From NCBI GenBank assembly GCA_030141605.1, contig JAQGDQ010000042.1, forward strand, positions 312,001 to 372,000: 60,000 nucleotides of DNA, written 5' to 3'. Source of the DNA: Tubiluchus corallicola. Its lineage: Eukaryota; Priapulida; Priapulimorpha; Priapulimorphida; Tubiluchidae. A program made the position numbers and the translations under genes. Of this stretch, positions 41,601 through 51,203 are shown in pieces. The notes beneath the pieces are model-generated. The model was given only the letters and a program-made list of their open reading frames with translations. It was not told where the DNA came from and did not search any database. The first letter of the stretch is position 1, and each line of letters opens with the position of its first letter.

Positions 41601-44600
41601 ATGTATAACCTTCGGCTTAGGCGAGCTTGCTTTGTTATTAATGCCATAAGCCATTCTTATCTGAGACCTGAGTAAATGGCTCAGTGACTAGCTACCAGTT
41701 CTAGTATCACACAAAATCATCACTTCTCTAAGTAGAACCACCAAAAGTAATGCGGATCTCAATAATGACCGTGTTCTGGACACACTAAGTACATAAAAAA
41801 ACGCAAGTTCTTTTTGATGATTTAAGTACTCTTTTACATAAAGAAATAATTAACGTAAAAATCCCACACTTAAAATAAGAGGAAAAACCCGACGCTTCAA
41901 ACTGCGGCTGTAGTTTATTTTTAGGTAATAAAAGAAAAATATCTCATGGAATGACTATGCTATTTTTGTTTTTTATGTTGTTAAAACGTATAAATGTCAC
42001 ACTTAAAAAGGCTAAAATGATACAATAAGCCGGAGAAACACAGAACCACGGCAAACAAAAAACACACTGGGAAAGCGCAGAAGCGCTTTTTGCTTGCTGT
42101 ACTTCTGTGTTTTTTCTACGTGATTGTATCTTTTTGAGTGTGACATCTTTGTGTGTAAGTACGCCCCCCCCACCCCCAAAGTACTTATTAGTAATTCTAT
42201 GTGAACATTTTCTTTTTTCACTTTCTGATAATAAACTACAACCGTTATTGAAACAGTTTGAAACCAAGCGTGAAAATAAATCTAAGTTATAGTAAAAGAT
42301 TTATTTTCACAATTGGTTTCAAACTGTTTCACTGACTTTGTGGTTTTATTTCTCCAAATTTTTATCTTGTAAGTCTCTTATATGTCTTTTGACTTTTTTT
42401 CTATTTTAATTGTATTCACACCTTGTATTCAGTTTTACTGCTATGGTGTGACTTTTTGTCATTATTTATTTACTTACTTATTTGTCATTTGGAATTAAAT
42501 TTGTGTTACGTAAAAATCTTTAATTAACAATTTTAGTAATACTCTGGATAATTTCTTTTTTTTAGTTCTTCTCTGCTGCTTGAAATCGTAAATTGCATTT
42601 GTCAAAAAGCATAATAGAGAATTTGAACCGCTCACGTTTACCCGCTGGAATTTGCAATTGTAATTACTGTACAATTATAGTCCTGAACATCTGTCGCCTG
42701 CAAGTTGAATTAATCCTACATTGATTGTCCTCTTCCAAGCACTAACCAGTGTTTCTCACACTACGAAAAAAGACATTTAATATTTGTTTAATTTGTAATT
42801 TTAGAATGCAGAAAGCGGCAGATGTTAAGTTCGACATCTTGATAATAATGCTTACATTTAAATAAGTCCATAACAGTAGAAGATAAAACCGTTGATGATA
42901 AACCATTTAAGCATTTTAGACACTGTTTTTCTGTCCTAGTACTAAACATGAAAAATGTAGGTGTCCGTCTTAAATGTACCTACACATTTCACACTATTTG
43001 AGTTAAAAAAATAATAATAAATGTTACCGCTTTTTACTACATTTAAATAGTTTGACATTGGTTGATCAATTATTTAACAGTTATGTCTACATAACGTTGT
43101 ATGTAGATTGTCTATAGTGTATGAATACCCAATATATAATGTGCTCAGCTAGCACCCGCCTTTAGAAAACAAACAATTATAGGTTGTAAAGCTTTTACCA
43201 AACCATTTCAATGCACAAACAAATCCCTCTGTTGTTAAAAAAACAAATGTATGTAAGCTTTAAAATTGACAAAAATTTTTTTTAATGTTCTAACATTTTG
43301 AGCTCTTAATTAATTTACTAAATTTGTATATGTCTGTTTTGCTATCTGGCACTTGAAATTATAATTTATATACTGCATTGCTATCCGGTATTTGCAACCA
43401 GTAATTATTGTTACTGTTTTGAAGATAGAAAAACGTTACGGTAAAAATTAACTAAATAAATAGTTAAAAGCAAAGTAATTATAGCCTTATTAAACACCTT
43501 CGCGTCTTAACTGTTATAAATGATGGGAGCAGCTTGAGACTTAGATTTTATTTTATCTAGGGTAGTTCTACAGTGACAACAACGTAATCAATAATTATTT
43601 CACTATATAGCTACACTGCCTAGTTCAGAGCGGTCTCCTGAATACATTAGTTACGTAACTAGAACGTATCGTCTGCTAGATTAATCCACTACGTCACAAG
43701 CTAGCTAATCAATACCTATAATGAAGGTAGACTCAGAACTAGTAAAATGTTTACTGCAGACCCTATAGTAAGCAATTAACGAAGCCCAGTGCCGTAACTG
43801 TAATTTTACACTCGCTGCAAAATAATTCAGTAAGCACTTGTTTATAGAAAGGCAAAATTTTGTGCAGCCAAGTGACCCACAAATGCGCTACAATTTTTAA
43901 AATTAGGTATAAAAATCTCACAAAATGTCTTATCAAACTTCGTAATTTCATGCCGAAGTGTCTGGTAAACGTATTTACATATTACTTTGGTGCCCTTGGC
44001 GGCTCCTTACGAGAAAGGGCCCCTCTGTGCCACGGATCCACTGCAACATTGCCTGTTTAAGATGTCTAAATATTTGGAAAATTCATTTTGTATGTTGAAG
44101 TAATCCTAAGACATTTCATAAGCGAAGCTCTTAAAAAACTGTAAAACACACACTAAAACCAATTCTTGCAACAAAAAATCCAGTATTCAGCAATCGTTGG
44201 TGAACAACAAATCCTAATATTCAGCAATTATTTTGTAAACTTTTATATTTACACTATTTTTTGATATAGTTAAGTATATAGTTAATAAGTAGCTCTTCGC
44301 TTTGACAGCAGATGTCATCATTTCTTAGTTCATATAAGAGCTAAAGGAGCGAACAGTGAGAATTTTGTACCACTTTATCGCGTTTCTTCTTTGCGGGGTA
44401 ACACAATGTATTTGAATTGCAATTGTCAAGTAGCTGGACCAGTTTTTCAACAAATGAACCAGTTTTCACTGTGCAATTTATTTCTGTTCTAGAATTTAAA
44501 CCTTGTTTAAGCGATTTGTTCAGTGCCACATTTTGCTTTCTTAATAACACGTTCTCCAGCGCATGCGCAATGGAGTGGTCAGTCGTGACCTCATTTGCCC

Positions 44601-47600
44601 TAGATTAACCCTATGGCAGAAGACTGTATTGACCAACACTGGCCAATAGCCTTCGCCCTCTCCTGTTTACTTAACATGCCATGGATAACAAATAAGCAGC
44701 GGCTCTTATCGGTCAAGGCCCTCTACGCCAGAAGTGACCAAGCAATGGGCAGTGGTCAACTGAGGACACGATTTAGCCTATTGTAATAGCAAGAATTCTA
44801 GGCAGCGTGGTCAACCCAGGGCAAGTACGAAGATAGCCTCTTGAAAATGGATGGAACTGGACACTGTTTAAACGTTAAATATTGAAATCTATTGAGACAA
44901 AGGACAAAAGCAGCAGCAGATTACCAGAATTTTTGAGATCTTACTTACATATCAGCTTTTACAAAATCAAAACCTTAAAATTGAATATACTTACTTATCT
45001 TGGTTTATAAATTACTTCAAGTAACACTGTTAAATGCAAAACAGTAAACGTGCTTTATGTTTCCATGTCTGAAAAACTTAATAGATTATAATTTTATTAT
45101 ATTCTTTAAACATATTCATATTATACAATGAGAACCAAATTTAATGTGTAACATTTCCACGACTTTTTCATCTCATTTGTAAATCTAATCATAAACAGTT
45201 GATTTGAAGGGAAATACATTGAACATACGACATACGAACTTGGACATACGAATTCACATTGCCTTGTGTCATCTTTTAACCTCTTGTTTGAGTATGAAAT
45301 GGTTAGGTGATACCCTTCTGAATTTCTACCTTGTAAGAGAACTGAAGCTCATTCTTAAGTTATTTCCACTGTAGATGTCATTACGCCACCTACGTCTCGT
45401 GTCAACACGCACTTGTGCAGTTTCTGACTTTTTCAAATTGATTCGCTGACGATGCCGATCTTAATGACAACAGTGCCGATAATAACGGTGGCAATAACAA
45501 TGGTGGTGATGATAATGACGATGGTGATCATGATGATGATGACGACGACGACGACGACGATGATGACAACGATGATGATCAAAATCATGATGGTGTGCAT
45601 GGAAAGAATGATGATTTTCAATGATGACAATAATTATGAAAACGATGGACAACCAAAATTTTTTCAATGTTCTGAGTTTTCTTAGTTTAATAAAAGGTGA
45701 AAAAGAATAATACCTGAAAATGCGGTAATTTAATTAATGATTTCTATTACAGACTGCTCCAATGTAACAATGATGCAACCATATCCTGGGCAGCATCCGT
45801 CTGCACATGATCATGAACCACATTCTTCCCAGAAGCCCAAGAAGAAGGGTGAGACCTACATCACTTCCGCTTTCAATGTGCTGCCCCCTTGTACAGTGTG
45901 TGGAGAAAAGTCGTCTGGCATGCACTATGGTGTGAACACGTGCGAAGGATGCAAGGTAATTCTCTAGGTTTATTATAATAAAAAATACCAAATCTAATCC
46001 ATGACTTCAGTTACTTATTTCATGGTGGCAGTAGTGATGATCATCATCGCCATCCTTATGGTGACTGATGCTTATTGCATTAGAGATCACCATTATTGAT
46101 GACAATTAATGACATGAATGAAAATAGCACAAAAAGACTGAAAAATTTACCTTCCTGCTGAGCCTCGAACCAAAGACTTTTGCTCTCCGGACACATTTGC
46201 TAAATGAATTTCGTATTGAGAAAAATCTTTTTCGTATGACAGCGAATACAGGAAGATTTGGTTAATCTTGGCGTTGAAAATGGTGTGGATAGACCACAAT
46301 TTAGAACACAAATTTGATTAGACTAGCGTCATTGAACTGACTGACTAGACTTGCCGTTTAGACAATCAGTTTTTTTTTCATTCAACTTGTTTGTTAGTTT
46401 TAGTTTGCCAGTTTAAACACTGATCGTAAAAAACGGACAACTAGAATTTTTTAAAATCATTCACTTTATGTGTGTACGTCTTAGGGTTTCTTTCGTCGAT
46501 GTACCCAAAAATCAACACCAGATTTTCAGTGTATATTTGGAGATGGAAAATGCGTTGTACAAGGTGCTAGCAGGAATAAATGCCAATACTGCAGATACCG
46601 GAAGTGCCTACAAGTTGGAATGTCAAAAGGAGGCAAGTGTCGTGTCCAATTCATTGTGCGACTGAATATTGAAATTTGGGTCTTCCTTATGGTTTATCTT
46701 ATGTTTCCTTATGAATATCTTAAATAAAAGATGGTTGCTTAAAAGCTGCAAGTTGTTTTTGTCGAAAAATGACGCATGTAGATCCTCATATGGTATTAAT
46801 GTCTGCCTTGCCTAAGATAATTACTTTCAAGTCCCAATAGTTTGTTTAAAACTTTAACAAATTTGACTCTTTTTTAGCAATCAAAATTGGTCGTTACACA
46901 AAAGAATTAAAGATAAAGAATTTGGAGACAGCCCAGCAAGTGCAAGCGCTTTCCATGGAACCGGTGGTCAAACACCCTGTCCTATGTCAGGCGACTTCTG
47001 ATGACGTCATTTGTCTTGCACATAGTTTGCGGACCTTACATGGACAGACAAACGAATACAGGGAAGAACGGATACCAGAATTAATGCAACGTCAGCGAGA
47101 ATTTTTGGTAAATCTTAAAAAAACATGAAGAAATAGCAGAGTTTTTCCTTAAGATGTAGTATTAGCTACCTTATGCTAGAAAAACTCAGCGTTCTTCTCT
47201 TTGCATCCAGGGCTAGTTCTACTACTAGGCAAACTAGGCAATTACTTAGGGTGCCAAATTTGGGAGAGTGCCAAATTCTGGAAGCATTTTTTTAATTTTT
47301 AAGTTTGTCATGTAATTTCTTATTATATAGTCTAGTCTCACAAATCGCAATAGTCTAGTCTTGGGAAAAAACATTGCAATAGCATTTATCTACGGTAATT
47401 ATGACAGAAAACCTATAAAAAACGTAGCCTTTGGGGGTGTAATACAGGAAACGAAGGTAAAAAAGCTGACGAGTGGTGACATCGAATAGCAAAAAGATTT
47501 GCTAATAAGGTATTTGTAACTAGACCAGAGATGAAAAGGAAGATGTTTGGAATTCAAAAATTTTAAGATGAAAAGGCTGAATGAGAACCAAGCAAGTGTA

Positions 47601-49943
47601 TGTACAAAAATTGTGCTTGAAGAGTGTGCAGCAAAAATTGCACAAGTTTTGGTTTCTCCTCTCCATATATTTGTATGTGTTAAGCAAGTGTAGAGAACTA
47701 AATACATTTCATTATACTTCATCATGTACAATAAAAATTCAATTTTGGTGATCGTTGGGTTGACCTTTGAGGAGGGGTCGCTAAAAATACTTTTGCCTAC
47801 GTAGGGCCGGCCCTATTTACAGCTTACGTGTCTTTTATGTTTTCTTAGGGAGAGGCGACTGCTAAAGAAAACATTTTGTTCATGTGACTAAAATATGAAA
47901 AACTCGGGCTGTGGTTCAAGAATACAGCGTTAGTTTATTTTCCGTTTGATGTTAATTATGATTTTATAAATTATTCTGGAATTATTCTGGTATTAGTGAA
48001 AAAAGAAATCTAAAGAATATAACCCTGTCTACCACAGTTTTGGTGATTTTGCCCACTTGTACCCTTATTTACACTTCACGAGGCCTTATTTCGCCCTCTG
48101 TTTCATTAAAAACGCTGTCGGGCTCCGGCTATGAATACCTTGTGCGAAATGATTGTGGACACGTAAGCGAGGCAATCATTGCAAGTCCACAATTCGTAAT
48201 GGCTTCTCTAGACTTTAAAAACCCACGACGGATAAAGCATTTTCTGCTTAGTATAAATCGGGTTCATAACACAAATTGCACCAATTTCAATTTTGCTTTT
48301 TGTTTTGTTATAAATTAGTTTTCAGTAGTCGTACCACATTTTCCCGCATTTAATACGTTTTCAGGAGCTTCGAAGTCGTTATCAACCAGAGCAGCCAGAT
48401 GGCGACACTAACATGGTTGAGCATGTAGCTCAGAAATTACTGAAGCCAGGTATACAAATGGCAATGCAGTTTGCCAAAGGCATTCCTCAATTCTCCGAGT
48501 TAAACGATGAGGATCAGGTGACTCTGCTAAAACCAGCCATAGCAGAAATGTGGTTTATTTGTGCAACTCGAACTTTCAATTTCGAATATGGCTGCTACAC
48601 GCTTCCAGATGGCACCACTGTGGACAGGCTAACGTTTCCGCAGAGTAACTTGGTTGACTGTTTACTTGATGTAGCTGCTAAAGTTCGGGCCTTGCAGTTA
48701 ACAGATGATGAAATTAGCATCATTCGTGCCATCTTGCTTTTTTCACCAGGTATATTCACCTGTTTTTTTAATCACTCATAATAAAATTCTTGCTTTTGTT
48801 TCTTTAAAAGCCAAGTCTGTAGCCACAAATAAGCTTCACCAAAGTTAACAATTATTAACAATTTGCTTAGGGTTAATAATTGTAGACAATTAGTTTACAT
48901 ACATCACAATTATTAAGCGAAATGTTTGCCTATAATAAATAAAGAATAACTGTATGAATTTCAAGAAGATTTTCTTAGTTTTAGAGTTTTATCACTTAAT
49001 ACACAGTCAGTTGTCTAAATATCAGTCTCTAAAACTGGTACGATGAACATTTAGAAAGAAATGCTGCACTATATTTTTAACTGCACCAAATGGCACTTTA
49101 AAGGAAAGCAAAAGTTTTCACATCTACTTGGGAAGTCGTAATTCTCAAGTCTCACAGAAGATGTCAACTAACAATCAATCATAAAAGTCATTACAGTGCT
49201 AACCAACTGTTACAATGATGTGACATAAAGCTGTGCAGTAAATGTTGAGCTGCTACCTTTTGCATGGGCAAGACTTATTCATATGAATGGAATGTTAGGC
49301 TTAGTTATACATCCTTTACTAATCAATGAAAAAAAAGTTACCGAAATTTTATATATGTGATATAATTATAATAATCATTATTTCAGATCGTCCAGGTCTC
49401 AAAGAACCACACAAAATAAGACTAATACAGGGTCAGTTAATGGAAGCTCTAAAGTGGGTAATGTCGACGAGTAGTCGCAGAAGTCACCACACGGCTGGAG
49501 CGGCCATGATGGCCATCAGTGATCTTCGCAATGCTTTGGTCCAGTATGGCAGCTGGTTGCTTGGTCTCAAAGTTGGCAACGACCTTGACAGTTTTGCCAC
49601 TTCTGCAGAACAACCAAAAACCCGACGCCGTGCATCAGAAAGTGACATTGACTCTAGCCCCGCTGCCCACAAGCATCCTCGTTTCTCTGGTGCTGAGTTT
49701 CCTAGCTATATACCTACCACATCTCATTCACACACATTAGCTGCTGCGCTACTCTCCAGTAATTTTTTACCAGCAGCTGCAGCTGCTACACCTCAGCTAC
49801 CTCGAAGAAGCAGCACAAATGGATTACCTCAGAATAATGGTCGTACCTCCTTCTCACCAAAAATATCCGAAAATTTACATCTACCTTCACCCGTGAGAGA
49901 TCATTCACCTACCTCTAGGAACGGCGCATCCAATTCTAGTTGA
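32638..49943 (+). CDS. Nuclear hormone receptor, NR1-like (complete)
   Basis: Ligand-dependent or orphan transcription factor. Six exons (32638-32689, 45753-45955, 46485-46632, 46878-47107, 48365-48749, 49387-49943) join in consistent phase to 524 residues. First zinc finger: Cys 64, 67, 81, 84, with P-box CEGCKGFF. Second finger: Cys 101, 108, 118, 121, with six residues between the first two cysteines instead of the usual five. [20 protein letters not shown] and [10 protein letters not shown] resemble PPAR/Rev-erb/ROR-group (NR1) receptors. The ligand-binding domain has the signature [20 protein letters not shown] (about 247-266), LFSPDRPGL, and helix 10/11 [18 protein letters not shown]. 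No AF-2 motif follows; instead there is a Ser/Pro/Ala-rich tail (about 411-524). The subgroup is uncertain. Confidence 0.9.
35645..35658 (-). promoter_or_regulatory. CTCF-like motif
   Basis: The minus strand reads CCGCGAGATGGCAG, close to the bilaterian CTCF consensus (CCRSYAGRKGGCRS) with one mismatch. Sequence match only. Confidence 0.35.
38306..38319 (+). promoter_or_regulatory. CTCF-like motif
   Basis: CCAGCAGATGGCAA matches the bilaterian CTCF consensus at 13 of 14 positions. A CRE palindrome TGACGTCA follows at 38360-38367. Confidence 0.35.
38500..38550 (+). repeat. SINE-like fragment with B-box
   Basis: AGTTCGAATCCC at 38521-38532 is a near-perfect pol III B-box, followed by an AAAATTTTC trailer resembling that of the fragment at 46141-46200. 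No convincing A-box at tRNA spacing. Confidence 0.4.
38640..38765. repeat. Imperfect GTC/GTT trinucleotide patch
   Basis: ATCGTCATCATCGTCGTCGT, then GTTGTTGTTGTC and similar triplets. The antisense Thr/Asp-rich frame over it is an artefact. Confidence 0.8.
39669..39867. promoter_or_regulatory. Cluster of nuclear receptor half-sites, including a DR4
   Basis: Seven GGTCA/TGACC half-site cores by eye in about 200 bp. TGACCT-CAGA-TGACCG at 39685-39700 reads on the other strand as CGGTCA-TCTG-AGGTCA, a direct repeat spaced by 4. CCAGTGGTCAA recurs twice. Could be an autoregulatory enhancer; function is inferred from motif only. Confidence 0.35.
42250..42330. repeat. 33-bp near-perfect inverted repeat (hairpin)
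   Basis: The left arm (42250-42282, starting GAAACAGTTTGAAACC and ending TGAAAATAAATC) is matched by its complement at 42298-42330 with two mismatches, around a 15-nt loop. Neither arm resembles a transposon end I know. Confidence 0.85.
44577..44813. promoter_or_regulatory. Second cluster of nuclear receptor half-sites
   Basis: Seven GGTCA/TGACC cores by eye in about 240 bp, including GTGGTCAAC twice, about 1 kb before the DNA-binding-domain exon. GC-richer than its surroundings and partly similar in wording to the cluster at 39669. Confidence 0.35.
45450..45610. repeat. Imperfect GAT/GAC trinucleotide repeat
   Basis: ATGATGATGATGACGACGAC and related triplets just upstream of nuclear receptor exon 2. 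Met/Thr-rich and His-rich frames over it are artefacts. Confidence 0.93.
45753..45955 (+). CDS. Nuclear receptor exon 2: A/B region end and first zinc finger
   Basis: Acceptor CTATTACAG, phase 1; donor GTAATT, phase 0. Encodes a His/Pro-rich N-terminal part, then [20 protein letters not shown] and CK. The intron right after CEGCK is a common position in nuclear receptor genes. If exon 1 is wrong, Met codons at 45787 and 45790 region (MMQPYPG) could start translation. Confidence 0.92.
46141..46200 (-). repeat. SINE-like fragment with B-box
   Basis: The minus strand reads AGCAAAAGTCTTTGGTTCGA, with GGTTCGAGGCT (complement of 46161-46171) as B-box and an AAATTTTTC trailer. Lies in the intron between the two zinc-finger exons. 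Confidence 0.35.
46485..46632 (+). CDS. Nuclear receptor exon 3: second zinc finger
   Basis: Acceptor GTCTTAG. Encodes [20 protein letters not shown] then [20 protein letters not shown] and CLQVGMSKG. It ends in phase 1 at GAG followed by GCAAGT, a GC-type donor; using the nearby GT (GTGTCG) would destroy the AIKIGRY continuation. Confidence 0.9.
46878..47107 (+). CDS. Nuclear receptor exon 4: C-terminal extension and hinge
   Basis: Acceptor TTTTTTAG, phase 1; donor GTAAAT, phase 0. Starts (A)[19 protein letters not shown], the NR1-style C-terminal extension of the DNA-binding domain, then a hinge and early LBD helix ([15 protein letters not shown]). A TGACGTCA palindrome occurs within the coding sequence near 47001. 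Confidence 0.88.
47108..48364 (+). other. Nuclear receptor intron 4
   Basis: About half is the hAT-like element at 47208-47814; the rest is AT-rich. The open frame at 48040-48318 shows no domain. Confidence 0.8.
47208..47814. mobile_element. hAT-like non-autonomous element
   Basis: 607 bp between CAGGGCTAGTTCTACTACTA and GTAGGGCCGGCCCTA, imperfect terminal inverted repeats that share AGGGC...TA(C/G)TAGGCAA outward. Flanking TTTGCATC and TTTACAGC agree at 6 of 8 positions, like an aged 8-bp target duplication. The CAGGGCCGGCC-type end is characteristic of hAT families. Internal frames do not encode a transposase. Confidence 0.6.
48365..48749 (+). CDS. Nuclear receptor exon 5: LBD helices 1-8
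   Basis: Acceptor CGTTTTCAG, phase 0; donor GTATAT, phase 1. Encodes [34 protein letters not shown] and [20 protein letters not shown], including the helix 3-5 nuclear receptor signature, and ends at [15 protein letters not shown]. Confidence 0.93.
48750..49386 (+). other. Nuclear receptor intron 5
   Basis: GTATAT donor, TTTCAG acceptor; AT-rich, nothing else seen. Confidence 0.9.
49387..49943 (+). CDS. Nuclear receptor exon 6: LBD helices 9-11 and long tail
   Basis: Acceptor TATTTCAG, phase 1. Completes DRPGL, the usual start of the H8-H9 loop, then [16 protein letters not shown] (H9) and [20 protein letters not shown] (H10/11). After NDLDSF the sequence becomes low-complexity, with RRRASESD and Ala/Ser/Pro runs, to TGA at 49941-49943. 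No LLxEMF-like AF-2 helix is present. Confidence 0.92.
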
Positions 49944-51203
49944 AGATGCTCTTCTTTAGGCAAAAATATCAGTATAAATGATGCTTAGCTTTTTCTATAT
50001 GATGCCACGGATGCTGTTTTGCATATTTAAGTGGTTACGTTTCATTAATTGTGTGTTGCACTATGCGAAATTGAATTTATTACATTACATTGCATTACAT
50101 GACATTATATCACATCACAAATGTCACATCGCATCACATCACAAACATCACATCACATCACATTACTTTACATCAAATCACATAACGTTAAATTCATGGT
50201 GCCATTTTGCATTTCTTTACCTATTCAAAAATACCATGTGTGCCAACAAATATGAATGAATGACGCTTCAGTAGAAAAAGCTGAGAGTTGGTAAATGGGA
50301 ATGATAATAGTAATAATATTTGTTTGTTTTATACTCATTTGTGATCATAATATTTATAAACAAATCAGACCAAAGACCAACACTGCCATGTTAAAGAAGA
50401 CTAGAGTGTAGTATTGTTGTATTGTATCTTAGAGTAATTTTTAGCAAATGTGCCAGTTTTGTATATATCATGAAAACCTTACTTATGTAATAGCATTTTG
50501 CTGCTTTGTCAAAGTGTTCTGCAGCAGCTTCTCTTCAAGGTCAGCTGTTTACTAGTGCCCTAAGCTTAATAATGGTCCATATGTGATAAATTTGCACTTT
50601 GAAAAATTCCGCTGAGGCAAATTAACGTTATTGAGAGGTTTGAGGCGGTGTCTTAACGTTTTAACTGCCTGGTAAGAGGTGCATTGTTGGCTAGATAAAC
50701 ATATTATAAGCGTTTCGCAAAAGCCTACCATCTTACTTTGCTAGTATAGTGTGCTATACCTGTGTGTCATGTGATAGATAATTAAATAATCTCTTGTTTT
50801 GGCTTCATTTGTTTAGTTGTTTGCGACATATTAAACCGTTTTATACACTTAAAATATGATTGCCTCCTTAAAACTGCTCCCCAGTTTGAATGTTTTTGCT
50901 TTGTAAAACTTAAATTCACAGCGCGCTTCATGCTAATGGCGACGTAACAAGGTAAACCTGTGATTTTTTTACTTTTGTTAATATGAAAACGTATAGAATT
51001 ATTATTGCCCTCTAGGTTTCATCATACATTGTTTGTATATAAGCTTTCATAGTTGTCGTAATGTTTACGTTACGTCGCAACAATGCACGATGTGAGAAGC
51101 TTTAATAAGTTACTAGCCAGCTGTGTAAGCTCCACAAGTTTTGCAGAGAGTGCGCTGTTTAGCAGACGTAAGCATGCAGCTATATTGAATTTAAAGAAAT
51201 AAA
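49944..51203 (+). other. Nuclear receptor 3' UTR and downstream
   Basis: No coding sequence seen. AATAAA at 51198-51203 is a candidate end; another lies at 51878-51883. Contains the pentanucleotide-like CATCA repeat at about 50075-50180. Confidence 0.4.
50075..50180. repeat. CATTA/CATCA pentanucleotide repeat
   Basis: Imperfect tandem CACAT/CATCA/CATTA units with interruptions, within the presumed 3' UTR of the nuclear receptor. Confidence 0.85.

Larger units (their letters stand above)
32690..45752 (+). other. Nuclear receptor intron 1, 13 kb
   Basis: AT-rich. Contains CTCF-like motifs (35645, 38306), a SINE-like B-box (38521), two clusters of TGACC/GGTCA half-sites (39669-39867, 44577-44813), a small open frame at 40559-40804 that could be an alternative first exon, a long hairpin (42250-42330) and a GAT/GAC repeat (45450-45610). 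Fragments near 39338 (AAGGGCCGATCCAGAATG) and 43990-44030 look like broken hAT-type ends. Nothing else recognised. Confidence 0.6.

Noticed and set aside
45433-45685. His-rich and Thr/Met-rich frames
   Set aside because: Artefacts of the GAT/GAC repeat upstream of the nuclear receptor exon.
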